Part shown: positions 47,902 to 57,426 of the stretch, piece by piece
Layout of the letters: the number at the start of each line of letters is the position of its first letter
How positions within the stretch are numbered: the stretch's first letter is position 1
Source of the DNA: Beijerinckiaceae bacterium
GTDB lineage: Bacteria > Pseudomonadota > Alphaproteobacteria > Rhizobiales > Beijerinckiaceae
Length of the DNA stretch: 64,000 bases
Direction of reading: 5' to 3'
NCBI GenBank assembly: GCA_004564215.1
Contig: CP024846.1
Coordinates: 1,302,001 to 1,366,000, forward strand
Made by a program: the position numbers and the translations under genes
The notes under the pieces: model-generated
Seen by the model: the letters and a program-made list of their open reading frames with translations, nothing else
What the model was told of the DNA's origin: nothing
Database searches by the model: none

Positions 47902-49101
47902 ATGACGCTGATCCTGACGATCGAGAACGAGCGAAGCTTGCCGAATGGCGCTCCGATCCGCGTCAGGCTTTCCGACAAGCGCGGTCTCGATATTGGCCGC
48001 AGCTCCAACGTCGACTGGACACTTCCGGACCCGACCCGCTTCATTTCGGGCAAGCACTGCGAAGTGCGCTATCGCGATGAGGCCTATTGGCTGCACGACG
48101 TTTCCACCAACGGTACATTTCTCAATGACGATCCGCGCCGAATTCAGGCGCCCTATCGGCTCTGCCACGGCGACCGTCTGACAATCGGCCCCTATATCGT
48201 CGCCGTCGAGACGGACGACGGGTACGACCCGCTGACCGACGCGCCTTTGCTCGGATCGAAATTCGAGCGTGGCACGACCGACGCCGAATGGGTTGCCGGA
48301 ACCGATGCCGAGGCAATCGCCGCTCATGCAAACGATAAGACCGGAGTTCCGAAAAGCGCGTCTTCCACCAAGCCGCTCGATGCCCACGGCAAAGACGTCC
48401 AGGCCCTGGAGATGCAAGCCTGGACCACGCCCGATCGACATCCACGGGGAACCGCAGGAGATCCAGGCGACCAGCAGCCGGAGTCGCGGCAAGGTCCGGC
48501 GCCCGAGAAAGGCCCAACCCTGGACGATTTCCTTCGCCGGTTCGCCGCTGCGGCAGGGGTTCCCGAACATATCCTGGCGCGCCGCGACCCCTTGAGCACT
48601 GCCGACGAATTAGGCAGCCTCATGCGCATCGCGGTCGAAAATATTACTCAGCTTCTCAACGCCCGCGTCCAGACGAAGCGCTTCGTGCGGGCATCGAGTC
48701 AGACGACCATCCAAGCGCTCGACAACAATCCGTTGAAATTTGCACCTACCTACAATGATGCGCTGAAAATCATGTTGGGGCCGCGCACCAGCGCCTATCT
48801 CGACGCGAAGCGGGCCTTCGAGAGTGCCTTCACGGATTTGAAAACCCACCAGATCACCACATTCTCGGCGATGCAGCAGGCGGTCCGCATGCTTGTCGAG
48901 GATTTGGAACCGGCGGCAATCCAGGAGGCGGTCGGTCCGGAGACCGGGCTTGCCGCTTTGTTCAGCTCCCGCAAGGCCAGGGCGTGGGATATGTATGTGG
49001 CCCGTTGGCAGGCCAAATCATTGCGCCACGAAGACGGCCTCATGGACGCGTTCATGCTTTATTTCGCGGAATGCTACGATCGGGCAAAGGATAAGGATTG
49101 A
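47902..49101 (+). CDS. tagH: Type VI secretion-associated FHA protein TagH
   Basis: A 399-residue protein with an N-terminal FHA domain (GRSSNVDWTLPDP, ISGKHCEVRY, STNGTFLND) and a C-terminal type VI-specific domain (LMRIAVENITQLLNARVQTK ... SRKARAWDMYVARWQAK). The FHA domain binds phosphothreonine made by PpkA and switches secretion on. The ATG at 47902 follows GGAG. It is the first gene of the operon. Confidence 0.92.
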   Translation: MTLILTIENERSLPNGAPIRVRLSDKRGLDIGRSSNVDWTLPDPTRFISGKHCEVRYRDEAYWLHDVSTNGTFLNDDPRRIQAPYRLCHGDRLTIGPYIVAVETDDGYDPLTDAPLLGSKFERGTTDAEWVAGTDAEAIAAHANDKTGVPKSASSTKPLDAHGKDVQALEMQAWTTPDRHPRGTAGDPGDQQPESRQGPAPEKGPTLDDFLRRFAAAAGVPEHILARRDPLSTADELGSLMRIAVENITQLLNARVQTKRFVRASSQTTIQALDNNPLKFAPTYNDALKIMLGPRTSAYLDAKRAFESAFTDLKTHQITTFSAMQQAVRMLVEDLEPAAIQEAVGPETGLAALFSSRKARAWDMYVARWQAKSLRHEDGLMDAFMLYFAECYDRAKDKD

Positions 49102-49207
49102 GAGCGCAGCTCTCGAACGCTGCATTTCGCGTATTTCGGATGACATTCCTGACTAAGGCAATTAATCGTCAGGAGCGGGAGGGCGTGGAACTGCCAGGAA
49201 CCAAGCG

Positions 49208-50665
49208 ATGAGCGAAAAAGATCCGGTTCCTGGATTTGAAGACAGCGGCGACCGCACGGTTTTCCAGCCGATGCCCTTTGTCCACCCGCGATTGCCGGCG
49301 CCACAGCCCTCGCTCGGCAACCAGAACCTCGGCGAAGCGTTGGCGGGCGGCTTTTCCGACGATCAAACCGTGTTTCTGGTGAATCCTGGCCGGCGGCTTC
49401 CCCTTCGTCCTGCGGGGACACCAGAACCAGCTGTGCCACCGCCGCGCAGAGCGGCGATCCAGGCAGCGAACCTCTGCGTTCCGAATGATAATCCGATCCT
49501 GCGCGCGGCAAGCCCGCTCCTCCTTCTGCTGGGCCGCCTGCGCAGCTCGCTCTTGCGCGCTCCGCCGTCCGCCCTGACGTCACAAATCGCGGTTGCCATC
49601 GAGACCTGCGAGCGCGAGATGCGCGCCTACGGGGTCGCGGTGAAAGAAGCCAACACCGCCAAATATGTCTTATGCGCCACCGCCGACGAAGTCCTTGCGC
49701 ATCTTCCAGAAGAGGACCAAATCGAGGCCCGCCGATCGGGCCTCATGACAAGGTTTTTTGGCGAAAGCAATGACGCAAGACGATTCTTCGACGAGCTCGA
49801 TCGTGTCAAGGCGGACGGAAAGGCCCAGGCGAACCTGCTCGAACTGTTCCATGCCTGTCTCGCGCTTGGCTTTCAGGGCACCCAGCAGTCTTTGCCGGGA
49901 GGCGCCGCGACCCTTGGGGATGTCCGCCATGGGGTCTATGAGCTTTTGCAAAAAGCGATCCCCCGGCCCAAGGCCCTCTCGCTTCGGTGGGAAGGCCAGC
50001 CGCTGGCGAGCCATGCGGTCCGCCCCCGCGTGCCGTTTTGGACCGCTGCCGGGCTCGTCGGCCTCCTGCTGTTTGGGATTTTCATTACCACGCGCGTGTC
50101 GCTCGGCAATCGCGCGGAAGCGGTCTCCGAGGCGATGACGGCGCTCAATCCGGCAACGCCCATGACGATCGGCCGGAAGCTCGTCGTCGCGCCGCCGCCA
50201 CCCCCGCCCCCGACCGAAAAGCAGGAGTCGCAAATCGCACATATTCGCGCGGCCCTGGGCCCGCAAATCACAGCCGGTGCCCTCAGCGTCGAGCCCAGCG
50301 CCAATCAAATCGTCATTCACATCACCGACCGGGTTCTGTTTCAGCCCGGAAAGACGACGGTACTTGACGACGTACGACCTTTGATACGGGAAATCGCCGT
50401 CGCCCTCGATGATGAGAAAGGCGTGCTGAAGATCGTTGGCCATTCGGACAATACGCCAATCGCGAACGCACGCTTCGCCTCGAATTTCGAACTGTCGCTG
50501 GAGCGCGCCAACGTTTTCGCCGCGCTGCTCAAGCAATCCCTCTCACATCCTGGACGTATTGAGACACAAGGAAAGGGAGCGGACGTCCCGATCGCTTCCA
50601 ACGATACGGTCGAGGGACGCGGCAAGAACCGCAGGGTCGAAATCCTTGTCCCCCGTAGCGATTAA
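49208..50665 (+). CDS. tssL: Type VI secretion TssL (DotU) with OmpA domain
   Basis: A 485-residue fusion. A Pro-rich N-terminus is followed by the DotU/IcmH domain (CATADEVLAHLPE, the block LMTRFFGESNDARRFFDELDR, GFQGTQQSLPGG), one transmembrane helix (FWTAAGLVGLLLFGIFITT), and an OmpA-like peptidoglycan-binding domain ending NRRVEILV. TssL anchors the TssJ-L-M envelope complex to the wall. It lies 106 bases after tagH. Confidence 0.94.
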   Translation: MSEKDPVPGFEDSGDRTVFQPMPFVHPRLPAPQPSLGNQNLGEALAGGFSDDQTVFLVNPGRRLPLRPAGTPEPAVPPPRRAAIQAANLCVPNDNPILRAASPLLLLLGRLRSSLLRAPPSALTSQIAVAIETCEREMRAYGVAVKEANTAKYVLCATADEVLAHLPEEDQIEARRSGLMTRFFGESNDARRFFDELDRVKADGKAQANLLELFHACLALGFQGTQQSLPGGAATLGDVRHGVYELLQKAIPRPKALSLRWEGQPLASHAVRPRVPFWTAAGLVGLLLFGIFITTRVSLGNRAEAVSEAMTALNPATPMTIGRKLVVAPPPPPPPTEKQESQIAHIRAALGPQITAGALSVEPSANQIVIHITDRVLFQPGKTTVLDDVRPLIREIAVALDDEKGVLKIVGHSDNTPIANARFASNFELSLERANVFAALLKQSLSHPGRIETQGKGADVPIASNDTVEGRGKNRRVEILVPRSD

Positions 50666-50701
50666 AGTTCGCGCTCGCAGGGGTGCGAACAGGCAAACTT
50701 C

Positions 50702-53700
50702 ATGAATAAAACGACTTGGCTTCGAATCTTGGTCAATCTTGCCGGCGCAGGAGCGATCGCAGCGTTGATTTGGTTCGCCGGTCCCTGGGTTTCGGTCGGG
50801 GGTATCTATCCTTTGGAGGATACGGACCACCGGATTGTCGCGATGCTGCTCGAATTCGTTCTCGTCGCGGGCATAGCGGTCTATCGTTTCAGTCAGCGCC
50901 GAAAGGGCGCGGAGCGAATTGCGCTGGGACTCAGCGCCGACGACAGCGACGCGCCGGTTTTGGCCGGCCGAATGCGGGAGGCACTCGGCGTTCTCCGCGG
51001 GATGCGCGGCGGCCGGGCCAATTATCTTTACGATCTTCCCTGGTATGTCCTCATCGGGCCGCCGGGCTCGGGCAAGACAACCGCGCTGGTCAATTCCGGG
51101 CTTGAATTCCCTCTCGCCAAAGGGGTGACGCCGGGCGCCGTGGCCGGCACCGGGGGGACGCGCTACTGCGATTGGTGGTTCACCAAGGAAGCGGTTCTGA
51201 TCGACACCGCTGGCCGTTACACGACCCAGGATTCCGATGCCAAAGCCGACCAAAAGAGCTGGCTTTCCTTTCTCGCGCTGCTAAAGCGCAATCGTCCGCG
51301 CCAGCCGATCAATGGCGTGCTTGTCGCGATCAGTGTCGAGGACCTCCTTACGCTCGACGATAAGGATGTGACCGCCCATGCGGCGGCGATCAAGGCCCGC
51401 CTCATCGAGCTTCACACCCAGCTCAAAGTCGATTTTCCGGTTTATGTTATCTTTACAAAGGCCGATCTTGTGATCGGCTTTTCGGAGTTTTTCAGAAATC
51501 TCGACGAGGCCGGCCGTGCCCAGGTCTGGGGCACGACGTTTCAAACCATGGACAAGACGAAATCCATGCTCGGCGATGCCGATCATGAATTCGAATCGCT
51601 CGTCCTGCGGCTGAACATGAACATTCCGAGCCGGCTCGCGGAGGAAAAAGATCCCGAGGTCCGGGTGCTTCTCTTTGGATTCCCCGCCCAAGTCGAGGCC
51701 TTGCGGCCACGGATCATCGGCTTCTTGAACAAGATTTTCGATCCTCAATATTATCCGGTCAATGCCGCCCTGCGCGGCTATTATTTTACCTCGGGCACCC
51801 AGCAGGGCACGCCGATCGATCAATTGCTCGGCGCCTTGGTCAAAGGGTTCGGCGGCGAAGCGGTTGGCCGGCCCGCTTATTCGGGCCAGGGCAAAAGTTT
51901 TTTCCTGACCGACCTGATCAAAAAAGTGGTCATCGGCGAAGCCGGCTGGGTTTCGTCGGTTCGCGCCAATCGAATCGCGACAACCATGGCCTTCGTCGGC
52001 CTTGCCGCTGTGGCGTCGCTGATCGCCGGCGCCTGGTGGATAAGCTACTCAAACACACGCGACGAGATCGCCCAAAGCGAAGACGCGGTGGTTAAATATC
52101 ATACGCTGGCGGCGGGGGTCGGCCGCTCCAACACGGTCATGGACCGGGACTTGGGCAAGGTGCTGCCGGCACTTCATGCCTTGCGCTTTTTGCCAGATGG
52201 TTTTGCAGACCATGCTTTGAGCCAGCCACGGCCTCGCGCCTGGGGCTTGAGTCAAACCGAGCGGCTCGAATCCGCCGCCGAGACCGCCTATGGCACGGGC
52301 CTCGAACGCATGTTTCGCCCACGCCTCGTGTTTCGCCTGGAAGAACAGATCGAGGAGCACCCCGACGATCCAGCCTATCTCTTGGAAGCGCTCAAAGTCT
52401 ATTTGATGCTGGGGGGCCTGCAAACGGTCGATCGGCGTCTGGTAACCAATTGGGTCACGCGGGACTGGTCGGAAAATCTCTATCCAGGACCCAAGAACAG
52501 TGACGGCCGCAAAGAACTAGAGGAGCATCTGGCGGCGATGCTCGATCTCGAAACTGGGCATGACAGCTTCGTGTCTTTGAATGGACCTCTCGTTGAACGG
52601 ACCCAAGCGACATTGACGCGCGTCGATGTCGCCCAACGGGCCTATCAACTGCTTGCCGCTCGGGCCAAGGCCAGTCTGCGCGAGGACTGGACTGCGGTGC
52701 AGAATGGCGGCGCCGGCGCCTCGCTGATCTTCGAGGATCCAAACGAGACGATCCGCGTCCCCTATTTCTATACGAAGGCCGGCTTCGTGCAGGCATTCCT
52801 TGAACGCCTGCCAGGCATCCAGGAGGAGATGACGCGCGACCGCTCGGTGCTGGGTCCGACCGGAGTTGAGCCGGCGGTCTCCGCGCAATTTGATCATTTG
52901 CAGCAAAACCTGGTTGATATTTACACCAAGGCTTTTATCGGCGCCTGGAATGAAGCAATCGGCAAACTGCGGATCCGGCGATTGACCGAAGGGCGGCCGA
53001 CTTACCCCTTGCTCGCGGCCGCCGCGTCGTCCAATTCGCCAATTTCCCGGATCCTCGAATCGATCAGGGACGAGACTTCGCTCGAAGGCCTGGAGCCCGT
53101 CGATCTCGCCCAAGCTTCGGGCACGTTGCCGGCCCCGGCGAAAATAACGGGCGCTTCCGGTGAGACCGCGGCCCGGATGATCGCCACCGCCCTGCGGCCA
53201 TATCATCAATTGGTTTCGGATGAACAAGGTCAACGGCCCATCGACGGCGTGCTCTCGCAGCTCAATGAAATACACGCCGACTTGAGCAGTTTCGCCACGA
53301 AAACCACGAAGGCCACAGAGCTTTCAAAGAAGCTCTCGAGCGAAGTCGCAAAGCTCAAGAGCGACGGCGCGTCCCTGCCACAACCCTTCCAACGCATGAT
53401 CGAGAAAACGGCTGACGATGTGGCCCGCGAGACAGGTAATTTTGGCGCCACCCAAGCGGTCCTTGATCTGCGGGACACCATCACTTTCACGTGCCGGGAC
53501 AGGATCGCAACAAAATATCCATTTGCGCGCGGCGCGGACCAAGAGGTGACCCTGGACGATTTCGCCAAGATGTTTGGTCCCAAAGGCGCGATCGATCGAT
53601 TTGTAAACGAATATGTTTCCGGCGCGGCAGACATCAACCGGCCCGGATGGAAATGGCGCCAGGATAGCGCGCTTGCCAAGCAGCTCGCGCCGGATGCGCT

Positions 53701-54127
53701 TGCAAATTTCGAACGGGCGGCGGAAATCCGGGACGCGTTTTTTAGTGCCAATCCGGCTTCGCCCGGCTTCTCGATCGGCGTGACGCCGCCTCCAAACCCC
53801 GCCGCCAAAATCGATATCGATGGGACGGCAATAGCGGGACAACCCAAAGAATCGGCCTCCACAAGCGTTCAATGGCCGGGTGCTGCGGAAGATCACCGCG
53901 CGTCAATCAGTTTTGCACCAGCTGGACGCGCTATCGCCTCGATGGAGCGAACGGGGGTCTGGTCGCTTTATCGGTTGCTCGATGCAGGACGCACGAACAG
54001 CGATGGGACGGTGACTACGTTTTCTCTGGGTGGACAGGATTTGCGATACCGCTTCAGCTCAAGCGCAATCCGCAACCCGCTCAATATCTCCCGTCTCCGC
54101 AGTTTTCAGTGTCCGGACGGAGGCTGA
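50702..54127 (+). CDS. tssM: Type VI secretion TssM (IcmF)
   Basis: A 1141-residue inner-membrane protein of normal length. Two N-terminal helices, then the cytoplasmic NTPase-like domain with Walker A GPPGSGKT (119-126) and VLIDTAGRY, a third helix near residue 425-445, and a large periplasmic part with the IcmF-related C-terminal domain. It forms the channel of the type VI membrane complex with TssL and TssJ. The intact Walker A suggests ATP-dependent activation as in Agrobacterium. Confidence 0.95.
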   Translation: MNKTTWLRILVNLAGAGAIAALIWFAGPWVSVGGIYPLEDTDHRIVAMLLEFVLVAGIAVYRFSQRRKGAERIALGLSADDSDAPVLAGRMREALGVLRGMRGGRANYLYDLPWYVLIGPPGSGKTTALVNSGLEFPLAKGVTPGAVAGTGGTRYCDWWFTKEAVLIDTAGRYTTQDSDAKADQKSWLSFLALLKRNRPRQPINGVLVAISVEDLLTLDDKDVTAHAAAIKARLIELHTQLKVDFPVYVIFTKADLVIGFSEFFRNLDEAGRAQVWGTTFQTMDKTKSMLGDADHEFESLVLRLNMNIPSRLAEEKDPEVRVLLFGFPAQVEALRPRIIGFLNKIFDPQYYPVNAALRGYYFTSGTQQGTPIDQLLGALVKGFGGEAVGRPAYSGQGKSFFLTDLIKKVVIGEAGWVSSVRANRIATTMAFVGLAAVASLIAGAWWISYSNTRDEIAQSEDAVVKYHTLAAGVGRSNTVMDRDLGKVLPALHALRFLPDGFADHALSQPRPRAWGLSQTERLESAAETAYGTGLERMFRPRLVFRLEEQIEEHPDDPAYLLEALKVYLMLGGLQTVDRRLVTNWVTRDWSENLYPGPKNSDGRKELEEHLAAMLDLETGHDSFVSLNGPLVERTQATLTRVDVAQRAYQLLAARAKASLREDWTAVQNGGAGASLIFEDPNETIRVPYFYTKAGFVQAFLERLPGIQEEMTRDRSVLGPTGVEPAVSAQFDHLQQNLVDIYTKAFIGAWNEAIGKLRIRRLTEGRPTYPLLAAAASSNSPISRILESIRDETSLEGLEPVDLAQASGTLPAPAKITGASGETAARMIATALRPYHQLVSDEQGQRPIDGVLSQLNEIHADLSSFATKTTKATELSKKLSSEVAKLKSDGASLPQPFQRMIEKTADDVARETGNFGATQAVLDLRDTITFTCRDRIATKYPFARGADQEVTLDDFAKMFGPKGAIDRFVNEYVSGAADINRPGWKWRQDSALAKQLAPDALANFERAAEIRDAFFSANPASPGFSIGVTPPPNPAAKIDIDGTAIAGQPKESASTSVQWPGAAEDHRASISFAPAGRAIASMERTGVWSLYRLLDAGRTNSDGTVTTFSLGGQDLRYRFSSSAIRNPLNISRLRSFQCPDGG

Positions 54128-54131
54128 ATTC

Positions 54132-54827
54132 ATGCGGTGCGGCCTCTATGGAAAGCTTCCGGCCAAACGCGATTTTATCGCGATTGCGGTACCGCGCGCC
54201 TTCTTGCAGGTTTGGGAGCCCTGGATGGAAAAGGGCATGGAGGAATGCCGTGCGCACTTGCCCGATGCCGATTGGAAAAATCTTTTCATAACGGCACCGA
54301 TCTGGCGATTCTGGCTAGGGCCTTCCGTGTGCGGTGAAGCGATAGTTGGCGCGTTTATGCCGTCCATGGATGCCCTGGGCCGATTATTTCCGCTCACTCT
54401 CATCGGCATCTCTGAAGACAAAACCGACATGCTCGCGCCGCCTGACATCGACCGCCACGATCCCTGGTTCGAGCGCGTCGAGGAATTCCTGCTGTCGAGG
54501 CTCGCTTCCGATGCATGTTTCGAGGCAACCGTGAAAGCGCTTTCGGATCTCGGCGGATGTGCTTTCGCAAACACGCCGGAGACCGAGGGCGGTTCATGCT
54601 CCAAGAGTACGGCCGGTCAGTTCTTGAAAGGAAGGCTCGCCGCTTTCCGGCGCAAACCGCCCCATCCCCTGATGGCCGGCACCACGACCTATTGGTGGAC
54701 CACCGGGAGCGAAAGCCGCGAACCCCAGGCTTGGACCGAAAATGCCATGCCCGACCCAAATGCTTTAGGTAATATGATGTCGCTAGGCTTCCCAAATCGG
54801 CCTCGGGCGTTCTTGCAACCAGGATGA
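54132..54827 (+). CDS. tagF: Type VI secretion-associated protein TagF
   Basis: A 231-residue TagF-domain protein, opening CGLYGKLPAKRDFIA, followed by WEPWMEKGM, the block APIWRFWLGP and PSMDALGRLFPLTL, and ending with WWTTGSE. TagF represses type VI assembly after translation, opposed by the kinase-FHA pathway; in some species it is fused to PppA. The start at 54132 lies four bases after the tssM stop. Confidence 0.93.
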   Translation: MRCGLYGKLPAKRDFIAIAVPRAFLQVWEPWMEKGMEECRAHLPDADWKNLFITAPIWRFWLGPSVCGEAIVGAFMPSMDALGRLFPLTLIGISEDKTDMLAPPDIDRHDPWFERVEEFLLSRLASDACFEATVKALSDLGGCAFANTPETEGGSCSKSTAGQFLKGRLAAFRRKPPHPLMAGTTTYWWTTGSESREPQAWTENAMPDPNALGNMMSLGFPNRPRAFLQPG

Positions 54828-54831
54828 GCTC

Positions 54832-55617
54832 ATGACCGACAGGCTGCGAAAATTCGATAGCGGAGCAGCAACCGACACCGGCCGGATTCGCTCGGAAAAC
54901 GAAGACTCTTACGTTGTCCTCCCTGAAATCGGCGTATGGGCCGTGGCGGACGGCATGGGTGGGCATGATGCCGGCTCCTTCGCAAGCGCCACCGTGGTCG
55001 AGTTCCTGGGGAAGATTGCAGCATCAGCTTCCGTCAACGCTCTGGTGGCCCGCTGCAAGGATCGGCTCTCGGCCGCCAATCAGCGCATCCTCCGGGTCTC
55101 CGGCGAGCGCGGTGGAATTGTCATCGGCGCGACGGTTGCGGCCCTTCTTGCCTGTGAGGGCTATTATGCGTGCGTCTGGTCGGGCGACAGCCGGGTCTAT
55201 CTCTTGCGGCGCGGCAAGATCGTGCAGATTTCGCGCGACCACACCGAGGTTGCCGAGCTTGTTGCCGAAGGTGTCCTGAGCGTGGAAGAGGCGGAAACCT
55301 GGCCTCGCCGAAACGTCGTCACCCGCGCCGTCGGCGTCTACCAGGAACTCGATCTTGAAACGACCCAAGGTGTTCTCGAAAAAGATGATACATTCGTCAT
55401 CTGCAGCGATGGGCTGACCGCGCATGTTACGGACCAGGAGATTTTAGAACTCGCGCACGCAAATGCACCGCAGAACGCGTGCGACCTGCTGGTCGCGCTC
55501 ACCCTCGAAAGGGGTGCGATCGACAATGTGACCGTCGTCATCGCCCGCTATGCGCCGCATGGTTCGACCATCGTCTTCCCGCCCTCCTCAACGGCGAAAG
55601 CGACGGCGACGCAATGA
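54832..55617 (+). CDS. pppA: PP2C-type serine/threonine phosphatase PppA
   Basis: A 261-residue cytoplasmic phosphatase with the metal-binding blocks GRIRSENEDS, VADGMGGHDAG, CVWSGDSRVYLLRRGK, CSDGLTAHV and NVTVVIARY. It reverses PpkA-dependent phosphorylation of TagH/TssL-type targets. The ATG is four bases after the tagF stop; its own stop overlaps the kinase start (ATGA). Confidence 0.94.
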   Translation: MTDRLRKFDSGAATDTGRIRSENEDSYVVLPEIGVWAVADGMGGHDAGSFASATVVEFLGKIAASASVNALVARCKDRLSAANQRILRVSGERGGIVIGATVAALLACEGYYACVWSGDSRVYLLRRGKIVQISRDHTEVAELVAEGVLSVEEAETWPRRNVVTRAVGVYQELDLETTQGVLEKDDTFVICSDGLTAHVTDQEILELAHANAPQNACDLLVALTLERGAIDNVTVVIARYAPHGSTIVFPPSSTAKATATQ

Positions 55618-57389
55618 CGGACGAGGCTGCGAGCTTTGGATCGACGCGGCCGATTATTCCGGCCGGAACGCAGCTCAACGGCATCTTTGAAATCGACGAA
55701 CCCATCGCCGCTGGCGGCATGGGCGAAATCTACAAAGGCCACGCCATCCAAACCGGCGACGTGGTGGCAATCAAACTCATTCGTTCCGATCTCGCCGAAG
55801 CCAACGCCGCTTTCGGCATGTTCCGGAAAGAAGCGGCCGCGCTGCATAATCTCTATCACGAGGCAATCGTCCGCTATTACGTCTTCACGATCGACCCCGT
55901 GCTTGGCCGCCCCTATCTCGCGATGGAATATGTCGATGGGGAATCGCTTTCGTCCATCCTGCGGGGTGGACCGCTCGCCTTCGAGGCCGCGCAACGTCTG
56001 ATCCAACGTGTCGCCGCCGGACTCCAGGCCGCACATGAAGGCGGGATCGTCCACCGCGATGTTTCACCCGACAATATCATCATCCCGGGTGGAGATATGG
56101 CGCGCGCCAAAATCATCGACTTCGGCATCGCGCGCTCGACCCGGCTCGACGACGAAGGCACCGTGGTCGGCAGCGGCTTTGCCGGCAAATATAATTATGT
56201 TTCGCCTGAGCAGCTCGGCCTTTTCGGCGCCGAGGTGACGCCGAAGTCCGACATCTACAGCTTCGGCCTCGTCCTTGCCCAATCGCTTCGCGAGAGCCCC
56301 CTCGACATGGGTGGCAATCATGTCGAGGTGCTCGAAAAGCGGCGCGTGGTTCCGGACCTGAGTTCGATTGAGCCGCGTCTGCGGCCTCTGATCGAGTGGA
56401 TGCTGCAGCCCAATCCAGACGACCGGCCATCCTCGATGGCCGAGGTCGCCGCTTGGCGGTACGAAGCGGCGCCGGCCCGGCCCAGCGAGCCATTGGCCCA
56501 GTCGCCGATCCGTCCCCGGCCAAGATTTGCGCTCGCGCGGTCGCCGCTTGTCGTGGCGAGCGTTGCATCCATCCTCATGGGCGGGGCTATCGCCGCCTAT
56601 ATGATCACGCGCCCTGCGCCGGCGTCTACGCGACCGCCTACCCCGAGCTTGACCCCGGATGAAGAGGTGCCTGTGAAGCCAGGCCTCGCGCCGATGGAAT
56701 TGACGAAGCTCGATATACCGGCGCCGGACTCGGACGAGCCGGCTTTCGCTGGAACCTCGGAGCCGGGCCAACGAGGGCGCATCGAAGCTTTCATAAAAGA
56801 CTATGCGCTCGATGGATGCATGTTCATTCGACCTGTCGCCATCGGCGCCCACATCGTCGCCGTCGAAGGGTTTGGAACCTCCACGGCTCCGTTTCGCGGG
56901 TTCGACGACGCGTTTCAGCGCGACAATGGATTCGAAGCTGATGTCGGTGTTCGTGAAGCCACCGCCGCGCAATGCCCCGCCATCGATTTCCTGGGCCGTT
57001 TGCGTGATACGCCCGCCGCGCCCTTAATGCTCACTCTCGTAGAGTCGTCCTTGACCGTCGGTCAAGATCTGAAGGGAACGGTGGCCGGGCTGGGCAGCCG
57101 CGAGGTGAATGTCATTGTTGTTGCGAGCGATGGCACATTGTACATGGTTCCGGTCGCCGCAACCGGCTCCGGCGGCGATAGCGTCTCGTTCAGCATGCGT
57201 ACGGGTACTGAGCTCGGCAATGGAAAACTTCAACTGGTCCTTGCGGTCGCAAACCCGCAAGGTTCGACGAGCCACCGGTTCGGCCAGCCCTCGAGCGTGA
57301 ACAAGATCTTTGCGCAAATGCTCGCCGAAGCCAAGCAAAGCCAGAGCGCCCTGGCTGCCGCCGTGCGTTCCTTCAAGGTCGAGGATTGA
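55614..57389 (+). CDS. ppkA: Type VI secretion serine/threonine kinase PpkA
   Basis: A 591-residue membrane kinase. The N-terminal Hanks-type domain has a glycine loop (AAGGMGEIYKG), Lys54 in VAIKL, the catalytic loop HRDVSPDN (Asp149) and DFG (169-171). A transmembrane helix lies near residues 325-345, then a Pro-rich linker and a periplasmic C-terminal domain with a DUF of unknown function. The kinase activates type VI secretion by phosphorylating partners recognised by TagH. The ATG at 55614 overlaps the pppA stop. Confidence 0.93.
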   Translation: MTDEAASFGSTRPIIPAGTQLNGIFEIDEPIAAGGMGEIYKGHAIQTGDVVAIKLIRSDLAEANAAFGMFRKEAAALHNLYHEAIVRYYVFTIDPVLGRPYLAMEYVDGESLSSILRGGPLAFEAAQRLIQRVAAGLQAAHEGGIVHRDVSPDNIIIPGGDMARAKIIDFGIARSTRLDDEGTVVGSGFAGKYNYVSPEQLGLFGAEVTPKSDIYSFGLVLAQSLRESPLDMGGNHVEVLEKRRVVPDLSSIEPRLRPLIEWMLQPNPDDRPSSMAEVAAWRYEAAPARPSEPLAQSPIRPRPRFALARSPLVVASVASILMGGAIAAYMITRPAPASTRPPTPSLTPDEEVPVKPGLAPMELTKLDIPAPDSDEPAFAGTSEPGQRGRIEAFIKDYALDGCMFIRPVAIGAHIVAVEGFGTSTAPFRGFDDAFQRDNGFEADVGVREATAAQCPAIDFLGRLRDTPAAPLMLTLVESSLTVGQDLKGTVAGLGSREVNVIVVASDGTLYMVPVAATGSGGDSVSFSMRTGTELGNGKLQLVLAVANPQGSTSHRFGQPSSVNKIFAQMLAEAKQSQSALAAAVRSFKVED

Positions 57390-57426
57390 TCGAGCCCCTC
57401 GAAGACAGCCCTGCGCGGAAGGGCCT

